64,000 bases of DNA from assembly GCA_023229845.1 (NCBI GenBank), contig JALNYK010000013.1:1-64000 (forward strand). The letters are read 5' to 3'. The notes under the pieces were generated by a model. The model had not been told where the DNA came from and ran no database searches. It was given only the letters and a program-made list of their open reading frames with translations. The stretch's first letter is position 1. Each line of letters begins with the position of its first letter. A program made the translations under genes and the position numbers. Below, one piece after another: positions 32,818 through 44,374 of this stretch. This stretch comes from Gallionella sp. Lineage in GTDB: Bacteria > Pseudomonadota > Gammaproteobacteria > Burkholderiales > Gallionellaceae.

Positions 32818-32872
32818 CGTGCCGATTTGACATCAGCTTGCGGGGCACGTTAAACATTCCAGCTAAAGCGAG
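32818..32872 (+). ncRNA. SAM-II-type riboswitch upstream of metX
   Basis: P1 is CGTGCC (32818-32823) pairing with GGCACG (32844-32849). The loop opens with GATTT and contains GCTTGC. After P1 comes TTAAACATT and then GCTAAAGC. The loop GCTT (32836-32839) can pair with AAGC (32866-32869), the SAM-II pseudoknot. These conserved blocks and their spacing match the SAM-II class, which binds S-adenosylmethionine and sits before met genes. Recognised by eye, not by a covariance search. Confidence 0.8.
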
Positions 32873-32874
32873 GC

Positions 32875-32911
32875 AACCCGTTTTGGCGCAAGCTGAGCGG
32901 GTTTTGTTTTT
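32875..32911 (+). terminator. Intrinsic terminator between the riboswitch and metX
   Basis: AACCCG (32875-32880) pairs with CGGGTT (32898-32903), followed by TTGTTTTT. Placed right after the SAM-II aptamer and 13 bp before metX, it suggests that high SAM stops transcription before metX-metW. Confidence 0.75.
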
Positions 32912-32923
32912 GGGGCCACGAGT

Positions 32924-34063
32924 TTGAACACTACAAATAGCATCGGTATCGTCCGCGCGCAGCGCGCGCAATTCGACACCCCGCTGGTTTTCCGCAGCGG
33001 AGCGGTGTTGCCGCGCTACGAGCTGGTCTACGAGACCTACGGCAAGCTGAATGCCGACAAGTCCAACGCCATCCTGATCTGCCACGCGCTGTCGGGCCAC
33101 CACCATGTCGCCGGCGTCTATGCCGACCAGCCGAAGAACGTCGGCTGGTGGGACAACATGGTCGGCCCGGGCAAGCCCATCGACACCGACAAGTTTTTCG
33201 TCGTCGGCCTGAACAACCTTGGCGGTTGCAGCGGCTCGACTGGGCCGTCGTCCCTCGATCCCGCAATCGGCAAGCCTTACGGCGCGAGCTTTCCGATGAT
33301 TACCGTTGAAGACTGGGTGGAGTCGCAGGCGCGGCTGGCCGACCGGCTCGGCATCAAGCAGTTCGCCGCGGTGATCGGCGGCAGCCTGGGCGGCATGCAA
33401 GCGTTGCAGTGGTCGCTGGCCTACCCCGAGCGCGTGCGCCATGTGCTGGCGATCGCCAGCGCGCCGCGCCTGACCGCGCAGAACATCGCGTTCAACGATG
33501 TCGCGCGCAATGCCATCCTGACCGACCCGGATTTCCACGGCGGCAACTACTACCAGCATAACGTGGTGCCGACACGCGGCCTGCGGCTGGCGCGCATGCT
33601 GGGACACATCACCTATCTGTCCGACGACGCGATGGCGGACAAGTTCGGGCGCGAACTGCGCAGCGAGCAGCTGAACTACGGTTACGACGTCGAGTTCCAG
33701 ATCGAGTCCTACCTGCGCTACCAGGGCGACAAGTTCGCCGGCCTGTTCGACGCGAACACCTATCTGCTGATGACCAAGGCGCTGGACTACTTCGACCCGG
33801 CGCACGATTTCGGCGGCGACATGAACAAGGCGTTCGCGCGCTCGAAGTCGGACTACCTGGTGGTGTCGTTCACCACCGACTGGCGCTTCTCGCCGCAACG
33901 TTCGCGCGAGATCGTGCAGACGCTGCTGCACAACCGCCGCAACGTCAGCTACGCCGAGATCACCTCGACCCACGGCCACGACTCCTTCCTGATGGAGCAC
34001 CCGCATTACTTCGACGTGATGCGTGCGTATCTCGATAATGTTGCGAGCGAGGTGTCGCGATGA
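32924..34063 (+). CDS. metX: Homoserine O-acyltransferase MetX
   Basis: A 379-residue alpha/beta-hydrolase enzyme that acylates homoserine, the committed step to methionine. The nucleophile elbow GGSLGGMQALQWS carries the catalytic Ser. The Asp is in FTTDWRFSP and the His in STHGHDSFLME. LICHALSGHHHVAG and LNNLGGCSGSTGPSS are also typical. Whether the acyl donor is acetyl- or succinyl-CoA cannot be read by eye. The start is taken as TTG at 32924, since no ATG precedes the conserved TPLVFRSGAVLPRYEL. Upstream lie a SAM-II riboswitch and terminator. The stop overlaps metW (ATGA). Confidence 0.95.
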   Translation: MNTTNSIGIVRAQRAQFDTPLVFRSGAVLPRYELVYETYGKLNADKSNAILICHALSGHHHVAGVYADQPKNVGWWDNMVGPGKPIDTDKFFVVGLNNLGGCSGSTGPSSLDPAIGKPYGASFPMITVEDWVESQARLADRLGIKQFAAVIGGSLGGMQALQWSLAYPERVRHVLAIASAPRLTAQNIAFNDVARNAILTDPDFHGGNYYQHNVVPTRGLRLARMLGHITYLSDDAMADKFGRELRSEQLNYGYDVEFQIESYLRYQGDKFAGLFDANTYLLMTKALDYFDPAHDFGGDMNKAFARSKSDYLVVSFTTDWRFSPQRSREIVQTLLHNRRNVSYAEITSTHGHDSFLMEHPHYFDVMRAYLDNVASEVSR

Positions 34064-34689
34064 GCAAGGACATGAACATGGGCCAGTACCTCGTCTCTTC
34101 CGCCGAAGAGCGTCCCGATTTCGCCGCAATTGCCGCATGGATACCCCATGGCGCTTCCGTGCTCGATCTCGGTTGCGGCGACGGCAGTCTGCTGCGCTAC
34201 CTGAAGGAAACGCGCAGGGTGCGCGGCTACGGCGTGGAGATCAACGATGTCGACATCGTGATGTGCATCGCTAACGGAGTGAACGTGATCCAGAACGACC
34301 TCGAATCCGGCCTGTCCGATTTCGAGGACAACTCGTTCGACTTCGTGATCCTGTCGCAGACGCTGCAGGCCACGCGCCACACCGAGGCGCTGGTGAACGA
34401 GATGCTGCGCGTCGGCCGCGAAGGCATCGTCAGCTTTCCCAACTTCGGCTACTGGAAGAACCGCGTGAACGTGCTGCGCGGCCACATGCCGGTGTCGGAC
34501 GAGCTGCCGTACCAGTGGTACGACACCCCCAATGTCCACCTGTGCACGCTGCACGACTTCGAGATGTTCTGCGGCCGCCATCGCGTCTCTATCCTAGATC
34601 GCCGCGTGATGACGGGCAAATTCGAGATGAAGCTGTTGCCCAATTTGCTGGGCAGCACGGCGGTATACCGGTTCCAGCGTGGGATATAA
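34060..34689 (+). CDS. metW: Methionine biosynthesis protein MetW
   Basis: A 209-residue Rossmann methyltransferase-like protein: VLDLGCGDGSLLRYL, the AdoMet loop, then GVEINDVDIVMCIANGVNVI, LSQTLQATRHTEAL and SFPNFGYWKNRV. These are typical of MetW, which works with MetX in homoserine acylation in bacteria that lack MetA. Four-base overlap with metX shows translational coupling. The next gene is the restriction island. In relatives ampG often follows metW, and here ampG lies on the far side of the island. Confidence 0.95.
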   Translation: MSKDMNMGQYLVSSAEERPDFAAIAAWIPHGASVLDLGCGDGSLLRYLKETRRVRGYGVEINDVDIVMCIANGVNVIQNDLESGLSDFEDNSFDFVILSQTLQATRHTEALVNEMLRVGREGIVSFPNFGYWKNRVNVLRGHMPVSDELPYQWYDTPNVHLCTLHDFEMFCGRHRVSILDRRVMTGKFEMKLLPNLLGSTAVYRFQRGI

Positions 34690-34757
34690 GCGGTGCCGGA
34701 CGATGTTGTCGGAGTTCCAGCAGCGTCTGTAGTTGTAGAACCAGGCAGGGAGGCCAA

Positions 34758-36455
34758 GTGCAGCAAGAAGAACAGCAATTCCTGAACGACCTCGACAAGA
34801 AACTCTGGACTGCGGCCAACAAGCTGCTGCCCATGCTCGACGCCGCCGTGTATAAACATGTCGTGCTCGGGTTGATCTTTCTCAAGTACGTGTCCGATGC
34901 TTTCAAGGAACGCCGCGAGGAATTGCAGGCCGCCTTCGCCGATCCCGCCAACGACTACTACCTCGGCGAAGACGGCGCGGAGCTGATCGAACAGGAACTC
35001 GAAGCGCGCGACTACTACACCGAGAAAAATGTGTTCTGGGTGCCCGCGCTGGCGCGCTGGGATTTCATCAAGGATCACGCCAAGGTCGCCAATGGCACCA
35101 AGCTGCAAGTCAAAAACGGCAAGGTTTACGAATACAAATTCAACGGCATCGGTCGCCTGATCGACGACGCGCTAGAAGCCGTCGAAAAGGAAAACGCCAA
35201 GCTCAAGGGCGTGCTCGACAAAAACTATGCGAGCAAGCAAATTGATTCGGCGTTACCCGGCCTGATCGACCACATCGCCGAAATCCCCTTCAAGCACGGT
35301 TCGCTCAAAGCCAAGGACATCCTCGGCCATGTGTACGAATACTTCCTCGGCCAATTCGCTATGGCGGAAGGAAAGAAGGGCGGGCAGTACTACACGCCCA
35401 AGAGCATCGTCACCACCATCGTCGAGATGCTGGAACCCTACAAAGGCCGCGTGTACGACCCCGCCTGCGGCTCCGGCGGCTTTTTCGTGTCATCGGAAAA
35501 GTTCGTCGAAGAACACGGCGGGCGCATCGGCCAACTCTCGGTGTACGGGCAGGAATCCAACCCCACCACCTGGAAACTCGCCTGCATGAACATGGCGATC
35601 CGCGGCATGGATTTCGACCTCGGCAAGGAACCCGCCAGCACCTACACCCGCGACCAGCACCCCGACCTGCGCGCCGACTACATCATGGCCAACCCGCCCT
35701 TCAACATGAAGGAATGGAACGCCGGCGTGAAAGACGACGACCCGCGCTGGAAATACGGCATCCCGCCCGCCGGCAACGCCAACTTCGCGTGGATGCAGCA
35801 CATGATCCACCACCTCGCGCCCAATGGCAGCATGGCGCTGCTTCTCGCCAACGGCTCCATGAGCAGCAACACCAACAACGAAGGTGAAATCCGCAAAGCC
35901 ATCATCGAAGCCGATCTCGTCGAATGCGTGGTCGCCTTGCCCGGCCAGCTATTCACCAACACCCAGATCCCCGCCTGCATCTGGTTCCTCACCCGCAACA
36001 AGACCGCACGTAGCGGCTGGCAAGATCGCAAGAACCACACCTTGTTCATCGACGCCCGCAATCTCGGCTACATGAAAGACCGCGTCCTGCGCGACTTCGC
36101 CCCCGATGACATCCGCAAGATTGCGGACACCTTCCACACCTGGAAACGCGCTGCTCACACTCAAACCGTTCGTCCTGAGCTTGTCGAAGGATCGCCGCAA
36201 AGCGGCGGCATAGTCGAGGGTTACGAAGACATCCCCGGCTTCTGCAAGTCAGCCAACCTCAACGACATTCGCAAACACGACTACGTGCTCACCCCCGGCC
36301 GCTACGTCGGCGCAGCCGAACAGGAACAAGACGGCGAACCCTTCGAGGAAAAGATGGCGCGGCTCACCGCGCAATTGAATGAACAGTTCAGCGAGAGCGC
36401 AAAGCTGGAAGCGGCAATTCGTGAGAATTTATCCAAACTTGGGTTTGACATATAG
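34758..36455 (+). CDS. hsdM: Type I restriction-modification system, DNA methyltransferase subunit HsdM
   Basis: 565 residues. An N-terminal helical domain (LDKKLWTAANKLLPMLDAAV) precedes the N6-adenine methyltransferase core, with DPACGSGGFFVSSEKF (AdoMet motif I) and ANPPFN (catalytic NPPF motif IV). It methylates adenine at the sites chosen by HsdS. I prefer the GTG at 34758, which has GGGAGG five bases upstream. The open frame back to 34515 overlaps metW out of frame. At 36168-36194 a dispersed repeat is translated in frame as TVRPELVEG, in the C-terminal region after the catalytic core. Next comes a HepT-like gene, not hsdS alone. Confidence 0.96.
   Translation: MQQEEQQFLNDLDKKLWTAANKLLPMLDAAVYKHVVLGLIFLKYVSDAFKERREELQAAFADPANDYYLGEDGAELIEQELEARDYYTEKNVFWVPALARWDFIKDHAKVANGTKLQVKNGKVYEYKFNGIGRLIDDALEAVEKENAKLKGVLDKNYASKQIDSALPGLIDHIAEIPFKHGSLKAKDILGHVYEYFLGQFAMAEGKKGGQYYTPKSIVTTIVEMLEPYKGRVYDPACGSGGFFVSSEKFVEEHGGRIGQLSVYGQESNPTTWKLACMNMAIRGMDFDLGKEPASTYTRDQHPDLRADYIMANPPFNMKEWNAGVKDDDPRWKYGIPPAGNANFAWMQHMIHHLAPNGSMALLLANGSMSSNTNNEGEIRKAIIEADLVECVVALPGQLFTNTQIPACIWFLTRNKTARSGWQDRKNHTLFIDARNLGYMKDRVLRDFAPDDIRKIADTFHTWKRAAHTQTVRPELVEGSPQSGGIVEGYEDIPGFCKSANLNDIRKHDYVLTPGRYVGAAEQEQDGEPFEEKMARLTAQLNEQFSESAKLEAAIRENLSKLGFDI
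36168..36194. repeat. Element D copy inside hsdM
   Basis: GTTCGTCCTGAGCTTGTCGA followed by AGGATCG, a widespread bacterial repeat, read in frame as VRPELVEGS. A degenerate core of the same element lies inside the polA element C copy at 47125-47142. Confidence 0.85.
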
Positions 36456-36493
36456 TTAAGCTTATTCGGCGACTTGAAATTGTAGGAGCACAT

Positions 36494-36922
36494 ATGAGTA
36501 TTGATTTTTCGCCTCTTGGTAATGCAATAAACCAACTCGAAAAGAGTTTGCAGTACGCCACATCCAAAATGGCCCAAGATGACCCCGGCTTGTTTGAGCA
36601 GCTCCGCAACTCAGTCATCCAATGCTTCGAATTTACTTATGAACTTAGCCACAAGATGCTCAAACGCTATTTGGAAGAGACGGCGGCTAATCCGGAGGAA
36701 ATTGATACAAGCACGTTTCAGAACTTAGTCCGATCTGGAAACGAAAGGGGCTTGCTGCGCTCCGACTGGACTCGCTGGAAAGATTATCGCCAAGCACGTA
36801 CTGATAGCAGTCATACCTACGATGAAGAAAAGGCTGAATCCGTCTATCACGTTGCCCCTGATTTTTTGAACGAAGCGAAATATCTGTATCAACAACTAAT
36901 CGATAGAAGCGACGAAGTGTGA
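36494..36922 (+). CDS. HepT-like HEPN toxin / nucleotidyltransferase substrate-binding protein
   Basis: A 142-residue all-helical protein of the HI0074/HepT class: FEQLRNSVIQCFEFTYELSH and then WKDYRQARTDSSHTYDEEKA. It contains the diagnostic R-X4-H-X-Y motif, Arg102, His107 and Tyr109. In HEPN-MNT pairs the Arg/His are the RNase active site and the Tyr is AMPylated by the MNT antitoxin to silence it. The stop overlaps the next GTG (GTGA), and the next protein starts with precisely such an MNT domain. The base composition is more AT-rich than hsdM. HI0074-type proteins were first described only as substrate-binding partners, so toxicity is inferred from the motif. Confidence 0.88.
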   Translation: MSIDFSPLGNAINQLEKSLQYATSKMAQDDPGLFEQLRNSVIQCFEFTYELSHKMLKRYLEETAANPEEIDTSTFQNLVRSGNERGLLRSDWTRWKDYRQARTDSSHTYDEEKAESVYHVAPDFLNEAKYLYQQLIDRSDEV

Positions 36923-38565
36923 CGAATACGCCCGCCATGCCAAGAATTGATCTTAATCCTCACGATTGGGATGAGGTCAGCCGGATATTACGAATTCACG
37001 TGCCGGGATATGAAATATGGGCCTTCGGTTCGCGTGTCACTTGGTCGGCCAAGCAGTACTCCGACCTTGATCTGGCTGTAATCACCAAGCAACCATTGCC
37101 TCTTTCCACATCCGCCGACTTGAAAAATGCTTTTGCCGAGTCGAGTTTATCCATCAAGGTTGATGTGGTTGACTGGGCAACAACCGCAGAATCGTTTCGC
37201 AGGATTATTGAGAAGGACAAGGTTATCGTCCAAGTCCCTCAGCCAAGCTTGCTGAATTGGACATTCAAGCGGCTTATCGACTGTACACGTGACGGAAATT
37301 TGTCTTATGGAATCGTCCAGCCTGGACAGCATGATGAGGAGGGCATACCGATAGTTCGCGTGAATAACGTCAATAGCGGGCAACTCCGTTTGGATGATGT
37401 GATGCGAGTATCCCCAGAGATTGAGGCCAAGTACAAGCGAACACGCCTTGAAGGTGGGGAGGTATTACTTACCTTGGTTGGTTCGACCGGACAAAGCGTT
37501 GTTGTACCGAATAAACTCGCCGGATGGAATATTGCGCGCGCCATTGCTGTCATCCGTCCTCGCCCGGAAATTGGTGCCAACTGGATAAACATCTGTCTGC
37601 AAAGTAAAGCTGTGCAGCAGTTCCTGGATGAGCGAGCGAATACGACGGTTCAAAAAACGTTGAATCTTGGCGATGTGAAAGAGCTACCCATACCAATACC
37701 ACCAAGAGAAGTAAAAGATGCTATCGAGTCAGTCGCCATGGCATTGTCGAACAAGTTCGAACTGAACCGTCGCATGAACGAAACGCTGGAGGCCATCGCG
37801 CGGGCGATGTTCAAGTCGTGGTTCGTGGACTTCGATCCCGTCCGCGCCAAGATGAGCGGCGAAACGCCAGAATCCATCTGCCAACGCCTCGGCCTCACCC
37901 CCGACCTCCTTGCTCTCTTCCCTGACCGCCTCGTGGATTCCGAACTCGGCGAGATTCCGGAGGGGTGGGGTGTTGGCGCTATCGGTGAACAAGTGGATGT
38001 AGTCGGCGGCGGAACACCTAGTACCAAGGAAAGTGAATATTGGGAGGGAGGCACAATCCATTGGACGACGCCTAAAGATTTATCGGGTTTGCATGACAAG
38101 GTGCTGCTGAAGACAGAAAGAAAGATTACTGAAAAAGGGCTTCAAGCAATAAGTTCAGATTTATTGCCAATAGATACAGTTCTGATGTCTTCCCGTGCAC
38201 CAGTTGGTTACTTGGCTTTGGCAAAGGTGCCAACGGCAATTAATCAAGGTTTCATCGCTATGAAGTGCAATAAGCGTTTGCCACCAGAGTATGTAATCCA
38301 ATGGGCAGAATCTGTTATGGATGAAATCAAACAGCGAGCCAGTGGAACTACGTTCGCAGAAATTAGTAAGAAGACCTTCCGCTCGATTCAGGTTGTCTTG
38401 CCACCGCTGGAGCTGATTAATGAATATGCCCAAATCACTAAAGCGATATACGGGAAAATCACTTTAGGCGCGTCTGAATCTTTTTCTTTAGGTGAGTTGA
38501 GAGATGCGCTCCTGCCAAAACTCCTCTCTGGCGAACTCTTGGTAACGGAGCTTGATAGTGAGTGA
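36919..38565 (+). CDS. hsdS: Fusion of MNT nucleotidyltransferase (antitoxin-like) to type I specificity subunit HsdS
   Basis: One uninterrupted frame of 548 codons. Residues about 15-107 are a minimal nucleotidyltransferase: IWAFGSRVTWSAKQYSDLDL fits GS-X10-DXD with Asp49 and Asp51, and a third acidic residue, Asp82, lies in KVDVVDW. From about 112 a complete HsdS follows: target-recognition domain 1 (about 113-280), the conserved central part RRMNETLEAIARAMFKSWF with VDFDPVRAKMSGETPE, and domain 2 from LGEIPEGWGVGAIGE to the end. HsdS alone would be about 440 residues, the usual size, so both partners are full length. The GTG overlaps the HepT-like stop. The ATG at 36937 is an alternative start. 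Confidence 0.9.
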   Translation: MTNTPAMPRIDLNPHDWDEVSRILRIHVPGYEIWAFGSRVTWSAKQYSDLDLAVITKQPLPLSTSADLKNAFAESSLSIKVDVVDWATTAESFRRIIEKDKVIVQVPQPSLLNWTFKRLIDCTRDGNLSYGIVQPGQHDEEGIPIVRVNNVNSGQLRLDDVMRVSPEIEAKYKRTRLEGGEVLLTLVGSTGQSVVVPNKLAGWNIARAIAVIRPRPEIGANWINICLQSKAVQQFLDERANTTVQKTLNLGDVKELPIPIPPREVKDAIESVAMALSNKFELNRRMNETLEAIARAMFKSWFVDFDPVRAKMSGETPESICQRLGLTPDLLALFPDRLVDSELGEIPEGWGVGAIGEQVDVVGGGTPSTKESEYWEGGTIHWTTPKDLSGLHDKVLLKTERKITEKGLQAISSDLLPIDTVLMSSRAPVGYLALAKVPTAINQGFIAMKCNKRLPPEYVIQWAESVMDEIKQRASGTTFAEISKKTFRSIQVVLPPLELINEYAQITKAIYGKITLGASESFSLGELRDALLPKLLSGELLVTELDSE

Positions 38566-39235
38566 TTCAGAATTCTTTCTGTCTAGTAGCACGCGCGCAT
38601 TGGCAGGCAGCAATGATGCCATTCATTTAATTGAACAGAAAGAGCGCGTAGAACAAGCGGTGGTGTCGAATGATCCGGCGCTTACGCTGGATACTGCCAA
38701 GGCATTTCTAGAAAGTATTTTTAAAACAATCTTATCTGATCGAGTTACTGCGCCGAACCTTGAGCAAGATTTAAGTCCTTTATATAGAAGTGTTCGAGAT
38801 GTCTTGCCGCTTAACAGAGATGAGGCGGTAAATGACATTCTGAAAAAACTCACAAATAGCATTGTTCATTCCGTTGCTGAGCTAAGAAACAACTACGGAG
38901 CTGCGTCACATGGTGATGATGGCTACTTCGAGAATCCTATCGAAATGCCAGAAGCAGAAATGGTTGCAAGGGTTGTAGATGGGATGGCAGGTTTTCTTTT
39001 TTTAAAGCATAAGGCACACGGAAACCCCGAGCTAGCAGCTCGTATTTATTACGGAGAATATCCGGAGTTTGATGATTTTCTTGATAACCAATGGGAAGGT
39101 TATGAGCTTCCATTAAGCACAGAGCACAACATTTCTTTGCCTGCTAGCAAGATTATATTTCTTAGTGATCCCAGTGCATATCGAGAAATGCTGCTTCAAT
39201 ATCTTTCTTCTGAAAATGATGATCAGGATGAATAA
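38558..39235 (+). CDS. Abortive-infection Abi_C (HEPN-like) domain protein
   Basis: 225 residues. The second half carries LRNNYGAASHGDDG, the R-N-x-YG-x-x-S-H-G signature of the Abi_C family, which is a HEPN-superfamily RNase fold. The first half (ALTLDTAKAFLESIFKTIL) is helical. The GTG at 38558 has GGAG 7 nt upstream and overlaps the hsdS stop by 8 nt. A TTG at 38552 is less likely. The DNA is distinctly AT-rich. Abi_C proteins are linked to phage exclusion by cell shutdown. Here it is a second HEPN-type candidate effector inside the same restriction operon. Confidence 0.8.
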   Translation: MSDSEFFLSSSTRALAGSNDAIHLIEQKERVEQAVVSNDPALTLDTAKAFLESIFKTILSDRVTAPNLEQDLSPLYRSVRDVLPLNRDEAVNDILKKLTNSIVHSVAELRNNYGAASHGDDGYFENPIEMPEAEMVARVVDGMAGFLFLKHKAHGNPELAARIYYGEYPEFDDFLDNQWEGYELPLSTEHNISLPASKIIFLSDPSAYREMLLQYLSSENDDQDE

Positions 39236-39353
39236 CTCGCAACCTTTCTCCCTCCGCATCTTCGTCGCCGACGGCGAACCGGACGGGTTGCGCATCGTCG
39301 AGCGCAGCAGCAATTTTCAAACTGGAAACTGTTCGATCATTGGTTCTGTTTAG
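39228..39353 (+). pseudogene. Truncated N-terminus of a GIY-YIG nuclease family gene
   Basis: A 41-codon frame starting MNNSQPFSLRIFVADGEPDG and continuing LRIVERSSNFQ, then TGNCSIIGSV and a stop. The block SLRIFVADGEPDGLRIVERS is the typical N-terminus of GIY-YIG nucleases with a DUF4357 tail. That family normally goes on for about 300 residues, and the rest is missing. It looks like a deletion relic. It overlaps the Abi_C stop. Confidence 0.6.
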
Positions 39354-39362
39354 GAGGCTGAT

Positions 39363-39912
39363 ATGCAAATCCTGTTTGTTGATGAATCCGGCACGCCCCC
39401 ACCGCCTGAAATACAGATTCCGAGGGTGATTTATCTTTTGCCGAGCCAGAATCAGGCGTTTGGCGAGAGCGATGTTATATCCGGAGCTCCAGGAGCTTCA
39501 TCGGAAGCGAGCTCCGGACATAACGACATGAGCTCCGGACATAACGAGCGGTTGCAGTCCAATTCCTCGCGCCATGATGATGGACATCTGCTGGTCAAAG
39601 GCCTGAACAAGTCGTTGATAGATAACCTCAAGCTGCTGCCGGAAGCCCTGCGTCAGGAGCTAATGTCCGTAGCTGAAGAAGCCAGAACGAAGCCACGGCT
39701 GGCTCCGGATGAAATGACCGCCATCCTCATAAGGCTATGTGAAAACGCTTACCTGACTCAACAAGTGCTGGCCGAGTTGGTGAATCGCAAACCTGAGGCG
39801 CTGAGAAAGAATATTTTGAAGCCGTTGGTCGATAAGGGGCTGTTGGCTTTGGCATTCCCGACAGTACCGACGCATCCACAACAGGCGTATACCGCCAATA
39901 AGGGCAGGCGTG

Positions 39913-39920
<8 letters not shown>
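39363..39920 (+). CDS. Chimeric remnant: DUF3800-like start joined to the C-terminus of an AlbA/RecG-like ATP-binding protein
   Basis: 185 codons. The first residues MQILFVDESGTPPPPE are the usual opening of DUF3800 proteins, but the similarity ends there. The remainder, from about residue 45, has SSGHND repeats (a 21 bp tandem repeat at 39509-39547) and then a winged-helix-like part: LRQELMSVAEEARTKPRL, ILIRLCENAYLTQQVLAELV, NHRK-type helices and HPQQAYTANK. This is the C-terminal end of ATP-binding proteins often found in type I restriction operons. The N-terminal AlbA/ATPase part is absent. The gene is a join of two fragments and may still make a small DNA-binding protein. It overlaps hsdR by 8 nt. 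Confidence 0.6.
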
Positions 39921-43059
<3,139 letters not shown>

Positions 43060-43120
43060 GAATGAAAACAATTTATGATTGCTATGCAATGCCTCATACA
43101 CCTATTTGAGTAAGGTTCCA

Positions 43121-44374
43121 ATGACCGTCTGGCAACAACTCCTCACCCGCCGCATGCTGATCTGCGTGTTCACCGGCTTCGCCTCCGGGCTGCCGCTGTA
43201 CCTGCTGTTCAACCTCGTGCCGGCTTGGCTGCGCAGCGAGCAGGTCGATCTCAAGACCATCGGCCTGTTCGCGCTGATCCAGTTTCCCTACACCTGGAAG
43301 TTCATCTGGTCGCCGTTCCTGGATCGCTATGTCGTGCCGATGCTGGGGCGGCGGCGCGGCTGGATGCTGCTGACGCAGATCGGCCTGCTGGCGGTGATCG
43401 CGGCGATGGGCGGCTTTTCGCCGCAGACGGAGATGACCGCCATCGTGCTGTTATGCACGCTGCTCGCCTTCCTCTCCGCGACGCAGGACATCGCGCTCGA
43501 CGCCTATCGCCGCGAGCTGCTCTCCGATTCCGAACTGGGGCTGGGCAACGCGATCCACGTCAACGCCTACCGCATCGCGGGTCTGGTGCCGGGATCGCTG
43601 TCGCTGATCCTCGCCGACTCCCTGCCGTGGGACGTGGTGTTCATCGTCACCGCGCTGTTCATGCTGCCCGGCATCGCGATGACGATGATGGTCAGCGAGC
43701 CGCATCGCGCCGTGCCGCCGAAGACGCTGCGCGAGGCGGTGGTCGAGCCCTTCCACGAATTCATCACGCGCCAAGGCTGGAAGAGCGCGCTGCTGATCCT
43801 CGCCTTCCTGTTTTTCTACAAGCTGGGCGATAGCATGTGCACCGCGCTGGCGACGCCGTTCTATCTCGACATGGGCTACAGCAAGACCGACATCGGCCTG
43901 ATCGCGAAGAACGCCGGGCTGTGGCCGGCGGTGATCGGCGGCATGCTGGGCGGGCTGTGGATGGTGAAGATCGGCATCAACCGCGCGCTGTGGCTGTTCG
44001 GCGTGGTGCAACTGGTGTCCATCTTCGGCTTCGCCTGGCTGGCCTCGCTCGGGCCGCAGGAAAGTATAGGCGCGGTGGAGCGCGTGAGCCTCGCCTGGGT
44101 CATCGGGCTGGAGGCGCTGGGCGTCGGCCTGGGCACGGTCGCCTTCGTCGCCTACATCGCCCGCACCACCCACCCCGCCTACACCGCCACCCAGTTTGCG
44201 CTGTTCACCAGCCTGATGGCGATGCCGCGCACCTTCGCTAACGCCGCCACCGGCTGGCTGGTCGAATCCATGGGCTGGACCGGATTCTTCCTGCTGTGCG
44301 CGCTGTTCGCGATCCCCGGCATGCTGCTGCTGTTCAAGGTCGCACCGTGGAACGAGAGGCCGGCGGCGCTGTAG
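43121..44374 (+). CDS. ampG: AmpG-family muropeptide MFS transporter
   Basis: A 417-residue, 12-helix MFS permease. Typical AmpG stretches are FTGFASGLPLYLLFNLVPAW, FPYTWKFIWSPFLDRYV, FLSATQDIALDAYRREL, FLFFYKLGDSM and AYIARTTHPAYTATQFALF. It imports anhydromuropeptides for cell-wall recycling. The ATG at 43121 matches the family start. A longer frame to 43079 is in the island junction. The TAG stop is part of a palindromic repeat (GTAGGTCGGG) immediately downstream. Confidence 0.94.
   Translation: MTVWQQLLTRRMLICVFTGFASGLPLYLLFNLVPAWLRSEQVDLKTIGLFALIQFPYTWKFIWSPFLDRYVVPMLGRRRGWMLLTQIGLLAVIAAMGGFSPQTEMTAIVLLCTLLAFLSATQDIALDAYRRELLSDSELGLGNAIHVNAYRIAGLVPGSLSLILADSLPWDVVFIVTALFMLPGIAMTMMVSEPHRAVPPKTLREAVVEPFHEFITRQGWKSALLILAFLFFYKLGDSMCTALATPFYLDMGYSKTDIGLIAKNAGLWPAVIGGMLGGLWMVKIGINRALWLFGVVQLVSIFGFAWLASLGPQESIGAVERVSLAWVIGLEALGVGLGTVAFVAYIARTTHPAYTATQFALFTSLMAMPRTFANAATGWLVESMGWTGFFLLCALFAIPGMLLLFKVAPWNERPAAL

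Noticed and set aside
38552..39235. TTG start at 38552 for the Abi_C gene
   Set aside because: The GTG at 38558 has GGAG at 7 nt, whereas the TTG would be only one base from it.
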